Positions 32,201-34,309 of a stretch of DNA of 64,000 nt are shown here, piece after piece (position 1 is the first letter of the stretch; every line of letters starts with the position of its first letter). Made by a program: the position numbers and the translations under genes. The notes under the pieces are model-generated. The model was not told the DNA's origin, searched no databases, and saw only the letters and a program-made list of their open reading frames with translations. Source of the DNA: Zerene cesonia (lineage: Eukaryota > Arthropoda > Insecta > Lepidoptera > Pieridae). The DNA is taken from positions 806,001 through 870,000 of the forward strand of contig NW_024045131.1 of the NCBI RefSeq assembly GCF_012273895.1. The letters run 5' to 3'.

Positions 32201-34309
32201 TGGCACAGGTGATTATTATTTTTTATTATCTTATAGTTGGTGAAGGAGCTGGTGGGTCGCCTGATGTTAAGGAATCACCACCGCCTATGACCATTCGTAG
32301 CGGTAGTGCCTCTGCAAATGCGCTGTCCGTTTTTTTGGGGTAGGGGATTAGAAAACGTTTGACGACGGGAAAGAAGATTGGGAGGGGTGAGGAAAAGGAA
32401 TCACGCCTCCGGCTCTCCCATTTACAGTACCAAACCCAGTAGAATGCTACTATTTCAAGCAAATCTTCCGTGGGGGTGCGGTATCCCGGCGCGAGCTGAC
32501 ACAATTCTTGTCACAATAATAATGGTGGTGTCCTATTTAGCTTAACTAAGCAGCTATAACCTATTCAACTATACCCTTAGCAACTGTCCCCTAAGCAATT
32601 GCACCCTTAGCAACTATACAACTGTACTCTTAGGAACTGTACCCTAAATAACTGTGCCCTAAACAACTGTCCCCTAAGCAATTGCACCCTCAGCAACTTT
32701 ACTTTATACAACTGTACCCTTAGGAATTGTACCCTAAATAACTGTCCCCTAAGCAATTGCATCCTTAGCAACTCTACTTTATACAACTGTACCCTTGGGA
32801 ATTGTACCCTAAATAACTGTCCCCTAAGCAATTGCATCCTTAACAACTCTACTTTATACAACTGTACCCTTAGGAATTGTACCCTAAATAACTGTGCCCT
32901 AAGCAGCTGTAATCTACTTACAGATTGCGACACAATATCGATCGGCGTGTCGAACCCCTCCATACAAAACGCGTCGCTGCTGACGGAGACACTCTGCGGC
33001 GCCGCCAACGTCAGCCTCGCGCTGCCGCTCTCGCACTGCCTGCATCACAAGCACCTGGACGTTACGTTCCGGTGAGTGGACAGACGGACTGAAAAACAAA
33101 GTAGTAGACACTGTTCGCGATTAGAACGGAGTTGATGTTTGGCGAGAACTGTATACACAGACACACACACACACAGATAGAGTATACATAAAGATAAGTT
33201 CAGAAGTAGACACAAAATTAAAAATGAAAAGAGCTGGCGCGGCTCAAGAGGGGAAAGTAAACTTCCCCTCATTCCAAAACAAACAAAGACACAAAAAAAC
33301 AAATTTATTGTTGCTATATTCGTTTATTAACTAGGTAAAAAAGAAAAGTTTACAATTAATTAATATTCGTCATTTGTGTGTGTGTGTGTTTGTGCACGAG
33401 TTCCTGTGTATTTGAAACTATTTCTAATTAGCATCTATTATAAATTGAATTAATCACAAAATTCCTATAAATACTTAGTAAAAAGGTCAGAGCTTCTCAA
33501 AAAAATTGTACAGTGATTAAGGTGAAATAAAGATTTATTTATTTATTTATTTAATCAGGACTCAAAAACTGCGCGAGCTGCGGCTCTGCGATCTCCAGTG
33601 CAAGTACGACAGCGCTAAGAACTGCCAACTGAACAGAGAGCTCGCGAAACCGCTGTACACACCACACGGGTGGGTTTCCAAGATGACGCTGGACTGCAAC
33701 ATGGATCGGACGATGGTCGTGCGGGGCGGTTATGCGCTGATGAAGGTTGGTACTTGGTACAGATTGGCAATTGGTAGTTCGTGGTAGAATGGTAGTAATT
33801 GGTAGTCGGTGGTTGAATGGTAGATCGTAGTAGAATGGTAGAAAAGGGTGTAGTGAACTAAAAATGTAAAATGGTATAGGTAGAAATTTGTATAAGCTGT
33901 GGAAGTGTAGACGTCATGCATGCGCGTTATAGTTGTTACAGTTTGGTGTAACCATATGACAATAAAGATTCCAGTAGAATTTGCTTATTATTAAAAATAA
34001 CGATATTATCGAGTTGCATACAAAAAGATTTTTTTACAGTTTAGTTTGAGTTGATTTTACTTTTGTGGTAGAAAATGGTAGATTTATGTGAATATAATTA
34101 ATAAATCCAAAAAGCTATACCTAATTAGTGGTTTATATTTTAAAATTATATAAATATAAAATATAGTTCTGTGATAATAAATTCTTCCATGATTCAATTA
34201 TCTTATTAAAATTCATGGTGTTTCTTTTCAGGATCTATGCTATTTGAAGCCGGACAAAATTGAATTCATCGAATTCAACATCCACATTTACAGAGATTGC
34301 CATAATTAA
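4475..34309 (+). CDS. Myrf: Myrf: membrane-tethered transcription factor (20-exon model)
   Basis: Myrf proteins are made as membrane-anchored trimers, cut themselves through an S74-type chaperone domain, and release an N-terminal fragment that enters the nucleus as a transcription factor. Exons: 4475-4550, 18305-18395, 18885-19324, 20560-20707, 21223-21418, 21926-22002, 22873-23071, 23902-24037, 24571-24688, 25810-25996, 26681-26840, 27290-27788, 28121-28283, 28550-28592, 28856-28957, 29824-29948, 31881-32208, 32924-33071, 33559-33745, 34232-34309. All junctions are GT/AG, phases agree, and the total is 3501 nt (1166 aa), close to vertebrate MYRF. Residue map: SPPDSGSE 62-69, KKRK 186-189, DNA-binding domain about 230-425, chaperone domain about 455-556 with Ser467 and Lys472, coiled coil about 565-595, membrane helix about 762-785, then a Cys-rich lumenal end. 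Family identity is very secure; only the first two exons are uncertain. Introns are packed with repeats. Confidence 0.93.
4722..4925 (-). mobile_element. Helitron-like element, 200-bp family, altered 5' end
   Basis: CTAGCTGCACCCCGCGG start with the usual core. The far end has turned into a CA/TG-rich palindromic stretch. Confidence 0.7.
5001..5544. mobile_element. Probable Harbinger-type MITE with TTA duplications
   Basis: Perfect 18-bp inverted ends (TAGTAGGGGAGCCCAAGA at 5001-5018 and its complement at 5527-5544) flanked on both sides by TTA. A 3-bp TTA/TWA duplication is the habit of PIF/Harbinger elements. The interior has no transposase. Confidence 0.65.
5759..5925 (+). mobile_element. 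TIR element, AATACGCTTT family, 3'-truncated
   Basis: Matches the element at 915 through the TTATCCTGATAAG block and then stops. Confidence 0.6.
6056..6225 (-). mobile_element. Helitron-like element, worn ends
   Basis: GTTCGCCCCGGCTTCGCCC hairpin and TATAATATTACTGTAG end; the CTAG is mutated. Confidence 0.55.
6430..6540 (+). mobile_element. Palindromic element, one arm
   Basis: AGAAATTAAAGACTTTTC to ACCCGACGTTTCG, the same arm as in the intact palindrome at 38510, followed by the loop sequence AGCGAGCGTGCTCACGGG. Confidence 0.65.
6547..6727 (+). mobile_element. Helitron-like element, CTCGTGTCACAATG family
   Basis: TCTTAATATATATAAATC start, GGGCGGAGCCGGGGCG hairpin, CAGCTAG end. The copy at 7530-7708 is in opposite orientation. 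Confidence 0.65.
7068..7280 (-). mobile_element. Helitron-like element, 200-bp family, degraded
   Basis: GCTGCGCCCCGCGGTTTCAC core, CTAG mutated to CAAG. Confidence 0.6.
7530..7708 (-). mobile_element. Helitron-like element, CTCGTGTCACAATG family
   Basis: CTAGCTGCACGCCCCGGCTT start and GACACGAGATTTATATATA end. Confidence 0.65.
7777..7980 (+). mobile_element. Helitron-like element, 200-bp family, full length
   Basis: TCCTATTAATATTATAA start and GCGGGGCGCAGCTAG end, followed by T. Confidence 0.75.
8043..8161 (-). mobile_element. TIR element, CACGCTTTTAT family, truncated
   Basis: Reverse copy of the left half of the element at 915, ending GATAAAAGCGTG. Confidence 0.6.
8190..8262 (+). repeat. 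Fragment of the GAGCTGGTGG repeat
   Basis: GGTAAGGAAAAGGATATGGG followed by CTCC and CCCCCACTTACCG, as in the copy at 49755. Confidence 0.5.
8323..9322. other. Assembly gap, 1000 N
   Basis: Placeholder gap. Its right flank (9323-9400) is the reverse complement of the repeat at 61919-61992, so the gap ends inside a dispersed repeat. Confidence 0.99.
9323..9400 (-). repeat. End of the dispersed repeat also found at 61926
   Basis: Reverse complement of 61919-61992 over about 75 bases with almost no change; truncated by the gap. Confidence 0.7.
9499..9560 (-). mobile_element. SINE A fragment
   Basis: GGTTCAGGCCACACGCTGG then CCAAGTGCGGGTTGGCAGAT, the 3' region of the SINE at 24745. Confidence 0.65.
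9850..10019 (-). mobile_element. Helitron-like element, divergent
   Basis: CTAGTTACCCGGTTTTACTC start and TTTATAATATTAGTAAGA end. Confidence 0.55.
10030..10361. mobile_element. Composite of Helitron-like ends in opposite orientation
   Basis: Begins CTAGCGGCTTCGCACGGG (minus-strand end) and finishes GAAGCCGCGGGCAAAAGCTAG in plus orientation, with a T-rich spacer between. Probably two copies joined tail to tail. Confidence 0.5.
11140..11202 (+). mobile_element. SINE A 3' end with GAT tail
   Basis: CCCAGCAGTGAGAGCATATA, GGGCTGATGATG and ten GAT units. Confidence 0.7.
11302..11490 (-). mobile_element. Helitron-like element, GCGGCTTCGCACGCG family
   Basis: Shares AAACCTTCCTCTTGAACCAC and TTTTATACTATGTAG with copies at 17585 and 57313. 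Confidence 0.55.
11775..11824 (+). mobile_element. Helitron-like 3' end only
   Basis: GATACGGACTTACGCGGGTG to GCAGCTAC, a mutated CTAG. The 5' part is missing. Confidence 0.6.
11850..12130 (+). mobile_element. SINE A (tRNA-derived), near full length
   Basis: A head with GTTCCGTGGTTAGAACCT (box-A-like) and GGGGATTCGAGACC (box-B-like), then the common body and CAGCAGTGGAAACA end. Confidence 0.7.
12602..12961 (+). mobile_element. Helitron-like element, 360 bp
   Basis: TCCCTACTAATATTATAA start, CGCGGGCGAAGCCGCGGGCG hairpin, CTAG end followed by T. Two diverged copies of the CCGATTTTGATGAAACTTGG-type motif lie inside, so it may be an internal duplication of a shorter element. Confidence 0.7.
13219..13417 (-). 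mobile_element. Helitron-like element, 200-bp family, full length
   Basis: CTAGCTGCGCCCCGCGG start to TTTATAATATTAGCAGGA end. Confidence 0.75.
13468..13685. repeat. TIR-family fragment joined to a GAGCTGGTGG-repeat fragment
   Basis: 13468-13551 is a minus-strand piece of the AATACGCTTTTAT family; 13550-13685 matches the CTCCGGCTCCCCCACT to CGACTCCCACA end of the repeat at 49755. Confidence 0.55.
13699..13885 (+). mobile_element. Helitron-like element, TCTTATATATAA family
   Basis: TCTTATATATAAAAATC start, GACAGCTAG end. A worn copy lies at 56444. Confidence 0.6.
13893..14071 (+). mobile_element. Helitron-like element, CTCGTGTCACAATG family, full length
   Basis: TCTTATATATAAAATTCTCG start, GTTTGCCGGGTGCAGCTAG end. 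It begins seven bases after the previous element ends. Copies at 16233 and 60714. Confidence 0.7.
14085..15436 (-). mobile_element. SINE B split by a TIR element (contains the gap)
   Basis: 14085-14208 is the minus-strand SINE tail (GTCCCCTAGTGGGGTATGGG) and 15358-15436 the matching head (GGGAATCGAACCCAGGACC). Between them 14211 starts TAACACGCTTTTAT and 15315-15331 reads GAAAAGCGTGTT, the inverted ends of one TIR element. Confidence 0.6.
14282..15281. other. Assembly gap, 1000 N
   Basis: Placeholder gap inside a TIR element. The left end of the element is at 14211 and an inverted end lies near 15315-15331. Confidence 0.99.
15446..15759 (+). mobile_element. Helitron-like element, 314-bp family, full length
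   Basis: TCTTATACCTTTAAACGAGC start, CGCGGTTTCAACCGCGGG perfect terminal hairpin, CAGCTAG end. Near-identical copies at 17730 and 60234. Confidence 0.75.
16008..16232 (-). mobile_element. Helitron-like element, CTAGCATTCCGCCCGCGG family
   Basis: CTAG start, GATTTCCGGGATAAAAACTA core, TAAATAGTGTAACTAACAC end region. Copy at 61226. The next element abuts it at 16233. Confidence 0.6.
16233..16415 (-). mobile_element. Helitron-like element, CTCGTGTCACAATG family
   Basis: CTAGCTGCACCCGGCAAACG start to GACACGAGAATTTTATATA end. Confidence 0.7.
16450..16642 (+). pseudogene. RTE-type LINE reverse transcriptase, C-terminal remnant
   Basis: An open stretch reading DGRWGKKVLEWRPRSG, then TRWTDDLIKVAGS, DRPFWKPLGEAYVQQ and a stop at 16640-16642. 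This is the usual C-terminus of RTE-clade LINE polyproteins in Lepidoptera. It is 5'-truncated with no catalytic region, so it is a dead copy. Confidence 0.8.
16656..16810 (+). mobile_element. Helitron-like element, CTAGCGGTCC family
   Basis: ATATTATAAGCTGAAGAG start, GGGTGAAGCAGGGGCGGACC end region, CTAG. Confidence 0.65.
16856..16924 (-). repeat. Fragment of the GAGCTGGTGG repeat
   Basis: GGCGGTGGTGATCGCTTACC then CACCAGCTCA, the reverse of the head of the repeat at 49755. Confidence 0.6.
17121..17344. mobile_element. Two Helitron-like pieces in opposite orientation
   Basis: 17121-17190 starts CTAGCTGTTCGCCCCGGCC (minus); 17192-17344 reads ATTATAAAGCTGAAG to GGCGGAGCCGCTAG (plus). Together they form an imperfect inverted repeat. 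Confidence 0.55.
17585..18003 (-). mobile_element. Helitron-like element interrupted by another
   Basis: CTAGCTTTTACCCGCGGCTT to AGCATA, then the inner copy, then GGGACATAGTTTTATACTATGTAG. Confidence 0.6.
17730..17967 (-). mobile_element. Helitron-like element, 314-bp family, nested and truncated
   Basis: CTAGCTGTGACCCGCGGTTG start, identical core to 60234, stops at ACCCCCTGTATA. It lies inside the element above, so it is the younger of the two. Confidence 0.65.
18078..18295 (-). mobile_element. Helitron-like element just upstream of a Myrf exon
   Basis: GCTGCGTCCCGCGGTTTC core to TTTATAATATTAGTAGGA. A short GTACGGTACAGCTGGAGCTG-type duplication disrupts the centre. It ends ten bases before the acceptor-side boundary at 18305. 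Confidence 0.7.
18305..18395 (+). CDS. Myrf: Myrf exon 2 (3' edge uncertain)
   Basis: The acceptor ttctttccag is followed by codons reading PGLIDELEAFMAP, resembling the acidic N-terminal segment of MYRF. A textbook donor (CCG|gtgagt) lies at 18345/18346. However, the next 50 bases are GC-rich and open, reading VSEGCFPPQPLDARRVG, and a weaker donor at 18395/18396 (GTGGG|gtttgt) restores the frame with exon 3 at 18885. The short form needs an alternative acceptor at 18895. Either form, or both as isoforms, is possible. Confidence 0.6.
18885..19324 (+). CDS. Myrf: Myrf exon 3: SPPDSGSE motif and nuclear localisation signal
   Basis: Follows ctcaatttcag and ends at CCAG|gtgagt. It carries LPESPPDSGSE, the most conserved N-terminal motif of the family, then an acidic, Met-rich stretch and the basic cluster GKKRKLS (residues 185-191), matching the known MYRF nuclear signal position. 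An alternative acceptor ten bases downstream (18895) would pair with the short form of the previous exon. Confidence 0.9.
19453..19657. mobile_element. SINE B with its head inverted
   Basis: 19453-19525 is the head on the minus strand (AATCGAACCCAGGACCCCTC), while 19526-19657 is the tail on the plus strand (CGGTCTGGCATGACACAGAA to CACGGGACTTCAC). Normal copies (57929, 62840) have both on one strand. Confidence 0.7.
19963..20085. mobile_element. Palindromic element, partly deleted left arm
   Basis: Right arm AACGTCGGGTTAATAATAT to TTTAATTTCTGA matches 38617-38688; the left arm keeps only its outer 25 bases. Confidence 0.65.
20560..20707 (+). CDS. Myrf: Myrf exon 4: start of the DNA-binding domain
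   Basis: Acceptor cgttcacag, donor CCCAT|gtgagt. It begins with a Pro-rich linker, then QSIRFATFQQTAWHALFDAN at about residues 229-248, which aligns with the first strands of the Ndt80/PhoG-like DNA-binding domain of MYRF. Confidence 0.93.
20728..20975 (+). repeat. GAGCTGGTGG repeat, diverged
   Basis: GAGCTGGTGGATTGCC start, CCTCCCCTCCCCACTCCCCT centre, AACACAGTAGCATGC end region. Starts about 20 bases after a Myrf donor. Confidence 0.6.
20990..21124 (+). mobile_element. Helitron-like element, CTAGCTGTTCGCCCC family
   Basis: ACTCTCACCATTAGAAAGCT core, GGGCGAAGCCGGGGCGAAC hairpin, CTAG end. Confidence 0.6.
21223..21418 (+). CDS. Myrf: Myrf exon 5: DNA-binding domain core
   Basis: Acceptor ttttcctcccag, donor GAAG|gtaggg. 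Encodes ADKGFNYS, then AFVCQKKNHFQV and GEPQYVKT, the signature blocks of the MYRF DNA-binding domain; the KKNHF block is nearly invariant in the family. Starts and ends in phase with its neighbours. Confidence 0.96.
21451..21649 (+). mobile_element. Helitron-like element, 200-bp family, diverged
   Basis: TATAAATGCGAAAGTTTGTG start, GAAACCGAGGGGCGCAACTAG end. In the Myrf intron, about 30 bases after a donor. Confidence 0.65.
21926..22002 (+). CDS. Myrf: Myrf exon 6: DNA-binding domain
   Basis: A short exon after atttttcag, donor TACC|gtgagt. It encodes IEQSQSDRTKKPFHPV, another near-invariant MYRF block. The following intron starts with a minus-strand SINE 28 bases downstream. Confidence 0.95.
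22031..22294 (-). mobile_element. SINE A, full head and body
   Basis: AGCCCATATATGTTCCCACT start to CACCACTGAGCCACCACTGC, the reverse of the tRNA-like head. Intronic in Myrf. Confidence 0.75.
22426..22625 (+). mobile_element. Helitron-like element, 200-bp family, best copy
   Basis: Exactly 200 bp: A|TCCTACTAATATTATAA start and GCAGCTAG|T end, with GGTGAAACCGCGGGG hairpin. A good reference for the family. Confidence 0.8.
22873..23071 (+). CDS. Myrf: Myrf exon 7: DNA-binding domain
   Basis: Acceptor ctcccatcag, donor TCGG|gtgagt. Contains VGRLHFAETTNNNMRKKGRP and NPDQRHFQLVVAL, the most conserved part of the DNA-binding domain, followed by ASDRIIVR. Confidence 0.96.
23235..23430 (+). mobile_element. 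Helitron-like element, divergent
   Basis: GAACGCACGAACCGATTTCC core and CGAAACGGAGTTCGCAGGG hairpin before a CTAG end. Confidence 0.5.
23902..24037 (+). CDS. Myrf: Myrf exon 8: end of DNA-binding domain, lead-in to the chaperone domain
   Basis: Acceptor tcatttcaag, donor AATG|gtgagt. Encodes ASNPGQFESD, the end of the DNA-binding domain, then GRVGINTDRPDE, the beta-helical neck shared with phage S74 proteins. Confidence 0.96.
24404..24545 (+). mobile_element. tRNA-cored foldback element, partial
   Basis: GATCACGGGTGGCCGAGAGG and GCGGGTTCGCATCCCGC give acceptor-like, D-like and T-like arms; GATCACG pairs with CGTGATC. The tail TTTTTTTCTATTCTTTCAAA is shared with copies at 51176, 52602 and 59028. 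The putative anticodon loop lacks the invariant U33, so it is not a working tRNA. Confidence 0.6.
24571..24688 (+). CDS. Myrf: Myrf exon 9: autocleavage site
   Basis: Acceptor tatttttcag, donor TCAA|gttagt. Encodes HPSDARAKHDIQE. Ser467 and Lys472 occupy the positions of the Ser/Lys catalytic pair that makes the self-cut in MYRF and in phage tail-spike chaperones, so the insect protein should still process itself. Confidence 0.95.
24745..25037 (+). mobile_element. SINE A, full length with GAT tail
   Basis: GTGGTGGCTCAGTGGTGAGG (box A region), GTCGGGGTTCGAGACC (box B region), a body with GAAAACATCGTGAGGAAACC, and a GAT tail. Reference copy of the family. Confidence 0.8.
25038..25183 (+). mobile_element. 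Helitron-like element, CTAGCTGTTCGCCCC family
   Basis: TATAAATTCTATTGCCC start, CAACCGGGGCGAACAGCTAG end; it abuts the SINE tail. Confidence 0.55.
25373..25537 (-). mobile_element. Helitron-like element, 200-bp family, truncated
   Basis: CTAGCTGCGCCCCGCGG start; ends at the join with the next repeat. Confidence 0.7.
25545..25783 (-). repeat. GAGCTGGTGG repeat
   Basis: GTGAGTGGGGGAGCCGGAGG to CATCAGGCGACCCACCAGCT then an A-run, about 30 bases before a Myrf acceptor. Same family as 62328. Confidence 0.7.
25810..25996 (+). CDS. Myrf: Myrf exon 10: S74-type chaperone domain
   Basis: Acceptor atccggacag, donor CAAG|gtgtgc. Encodes FNYDPSFAAHSG, TGVLAQELRAVLPDAV and HKFLVVNK, typical of the peptidase S74 / intramolecular chaperone fold that trimerises before cleavage. 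It is much richer in GC than its introns. A long CA-repeat tract starts within ten bases of the donor. Confidence 0.95.
26004..26370. repeat. CA-rich microsatellite tract
   Basis: A pure CA run (26004-26040) decays into CACAC-rich sequence with recurring CTACGTA motifs. It starts eight bases after the Myrf exon 10 end. Confidence 0.85.
26681..26840 (+). CDS. Myrf: Myrf exon 11: chaperone C-helix and coiled coil
   Basis: Acceptor accacag, donor AATG|gtgagg. Encodes RIFMENLGAVKELCK and a heptad-like LESRIDQLEKINRKL segment, the trimeric coiled coil that follows the S74 fold, then a Ser/Arg-rich linker. Confidence 0.94.
26893..27068 (-). mobile_element. Helitron-like element, old
   Basis: CGGCGTCGCTCGCGTGGTAA, ATCTATCTCTGTACCGAATT and AAACAAACATCCATACATCC; a relative lies at 52360. 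Confidence 0.45.
27290..27788 (+). CDS. Myrf: Myrf exon 12: Cys-containing linker and first half of the membrane helix
   Basis: The longest exon (499 nt). Acceptor tcatttcag, donor TATG|gtgagt. It encodes a charged, Ser/Tyr-rich linker with Cys646, Cys647, Cys662 and Cys665 among many His and Lys, and ends with NKFLQIVITILIFIMAV, the first part of the single membrane segment. The linker is unlike vertebrate MYRF as I recall it; the membrane segment position agrees. Confidence 0.92.
28121..28283 (+). CDS. Myrf: Myrf exon 13: rest of the membrane helix, lumenal start
   Basis: Acceptor cccttgcag, donor ACAT|gtgagt. Completes the membrane segment (CLVVMSALYF) and continues into a charged lumenal stretch (REHQELLSMKEIRMHEKF). 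Confidence 0.92.
28316..28482 (-). mobile_element. Helitron-like element, CTAGCGGTCC family
   Basis: CGGTCCGCCCTGGCTTCGCC start to ACAATATTAGTACAGA end. Confidence 0.65.
28550..28592 (+). CDS. Myrf: Myrf exon 14: small lumenal linker exon
   Basis: A 43-nt exon between ttgttacag and AAAAG|gtaaat. Encodes NSPKPQ-like basic linker residues (NSKPQHISTKKAAK). Phase fits both sides. Low conservation is expected here. Confidence 0.75.
28856..28957 (+). CDS. Myrf: Myrf exon 15: Pro-rich lumenal linker
   Basis: Acceptor ctaaacag, donor CTGC|gtgagt. Encodes a Pro/Thr-rich linker (SLDPPPPTPTT) followed by a basic helix-like segment. Phase fits both sides. Confidence 0.8.
29225..29402 (+). repeat. CGAGTCCAACTCGC-type repeat, degraded
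   Basis: CGCTGTCCGTCTGTCTCTG head and GTGTCGCGAGTCCAACTCGC end, the same layout as 50717-50990 and 53197-53425. Confidence 0.5.
29427..29577 (-). mobile_element. Helitron-like element, CTAGTCCGCCCC family
   Basis: CTAGTCCGCCCCGGCTTCGC start to TATAATATTAGTATAAA end; a short internal deletion before ATTCAAGTAG. Confidence 0.65.
29686..29794 (+). mobile_element. TIR element, right half only
   Basis: TTATCCTGATTAGCATTGCC to GATCGTGTTTTTTAG, matching the right half of 915-1165. Confidence 0.55.
29824..29948 (+). CDS. Myrf: Myrf exon 16: lumenal linker
   Basis: Acceptor ttttctatag, donor CCAG|gtgcga. Encodes RRGPITLTRVADVIGGG and a short acidic Cys pair region. A second AG six bases downstream (29829) offers a two-codon shorter variant. 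A TIR-element remnant ends about 30 bases upstream. Confidence 0.8.
30003..30195 (-). mobile_element. Helitron-like element, CTCGTCCCGGCTCC family
   Basis: CTCGTCCCGGCTCCGCCCGG start, GGGATAAAAAGTATCCTATC core, GTGATTGACGGACAAACATC near the end. Confidence 0.45.
30370..30600 (+). repeat. TTTACTGAGCGAACCGGTTT-type repeat
   Basis: Shares TTTTTACTGnGnGAACCGnTTT and AAAGCTGGTGCCTCCC with 38706-38885, 52983-53135, 59582-59820 and 63644-63790. Confidence 0.5.
30605..30804 (-). mobile_element. Helitron-like element, 200-bp family, full length
   Basis: CTAGCTGCGCCTTGCGG start to TTATAATATTAGTAGGA; exactly 200 bp. Confidence 0.75.
31098..31290 (+). mobile_element. SINE B (tRNA-derived)
   Basis: TTGGTACAGTGGTTAACGCT and GGGTTCGATTACCGG give box A and box B; ends CCCCGGGACTTCAC. 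The tail is shorter by a small deletion. Confidence 0.75.
31440..31655 (+). mobile_element. Helitron-like element ending GGGCAATAGC
   Basis: ACTGTACCGATCGGGCTGAA and AGGATTTTCATAAATTCTCC match the copy at 3413. Confidence 0.5.
31881..32208 (+). CDS. Myrf: Myrf exon 17: charged lumenal segment
   Basis: Acceptor cttttttacag, donor ACAG|gtgatt. Encodes 109 residues, rich in Lys and Glu and likely helical (KNLKQQFKEEIIAES). It is the least conserved part of the family but open, in phase and with better codon composition than flanking DNA. Confidence 0.85.
32229..32520 (+). repeat. GAGCTGGTGG repeat, near full length
   Basis: GGAGCTGGTGGGTCGCCTGA start, GGGGGTGCGGTATCCCGGCG end region. In the Myrf intron, about 20 bases after a donor. 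Confidence 0.7.
32561..32917. repeat. 75-bp minisatellite
   Basis: GTCCCCTAAGCAATTGCA recurs at 32585, 32669, 32744 and 32819, with one more diverged unit at 32894: spacings 84, 75, 75, 75. Each unit is itself built of 14-19 base AACTGTACCCTTAG-like subunits. The array ends only a few bases before the acceptor of Myrf exon 18. Confidence 0.9.
32924..33071 (+). CDS. Myrf: Myrf exon 18: C-terminal lumenal domain
   Basis: Acceptor atctacttacag, donor TTCCG|gtgagt. Encodes the start of the MYRF C-terminal domain with possible N-glycosylation sites at Asn1045 (NAS) and Asn1058 (NVS) and several Cys. The acceptor lies at the very edge of a 75-bp minisatellite. Confidence 0.93.
33559..33745 (+). 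CDS. Myrf: Myrf exon 19: C-terminal lumenal domain
   Basis: Acceptor tttaatcag preceded by an ATTT repeat; donor GAAG|gttggt. Encodes a Cys-rich segment (LRLCDLQCKYD, NCQLNREL, TLDCNMD) that fits a disulphide-bonded lumenal domain. Confidence 0.93.
33746..33860. repeat. GGTAG-rich low-complexity tract after a donor
   Basis: GGTAGTTCGTGGTAGAATGG and similar units recur about ten times from the donor of Myrf exon 19 onward. Confidence 0.65.
34232..34309 (+). CDS. Myrf: Myrf last coding exon and stop
   Basis: Acceptor tttcttttcag; 25 codons ending FNIHIYRDCHN and TAA at 34307-34309. The aromatic-Cys ending matches the end of vertebrate MYRF. Confidence 0.94.
   Translation, partial: DLCYLKPDKIEFIEFNIHIYRDCHN

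Noticed and set aside
32607..33008. 133-residue minus-strand frame with repeated LLRGQLFRVQFLRVQLY
   Set aside because: It is the translation of the 75-bp minisatellite, whose period is a multiple of three, plus the antisense of a Myrf exon.
32942..33111. Minus-strand frames over Myrf exons 18-19 and 19056-19308
   Set aside because: Shadows of the plus-strand coding exons, which have splice sites, phase and homology.
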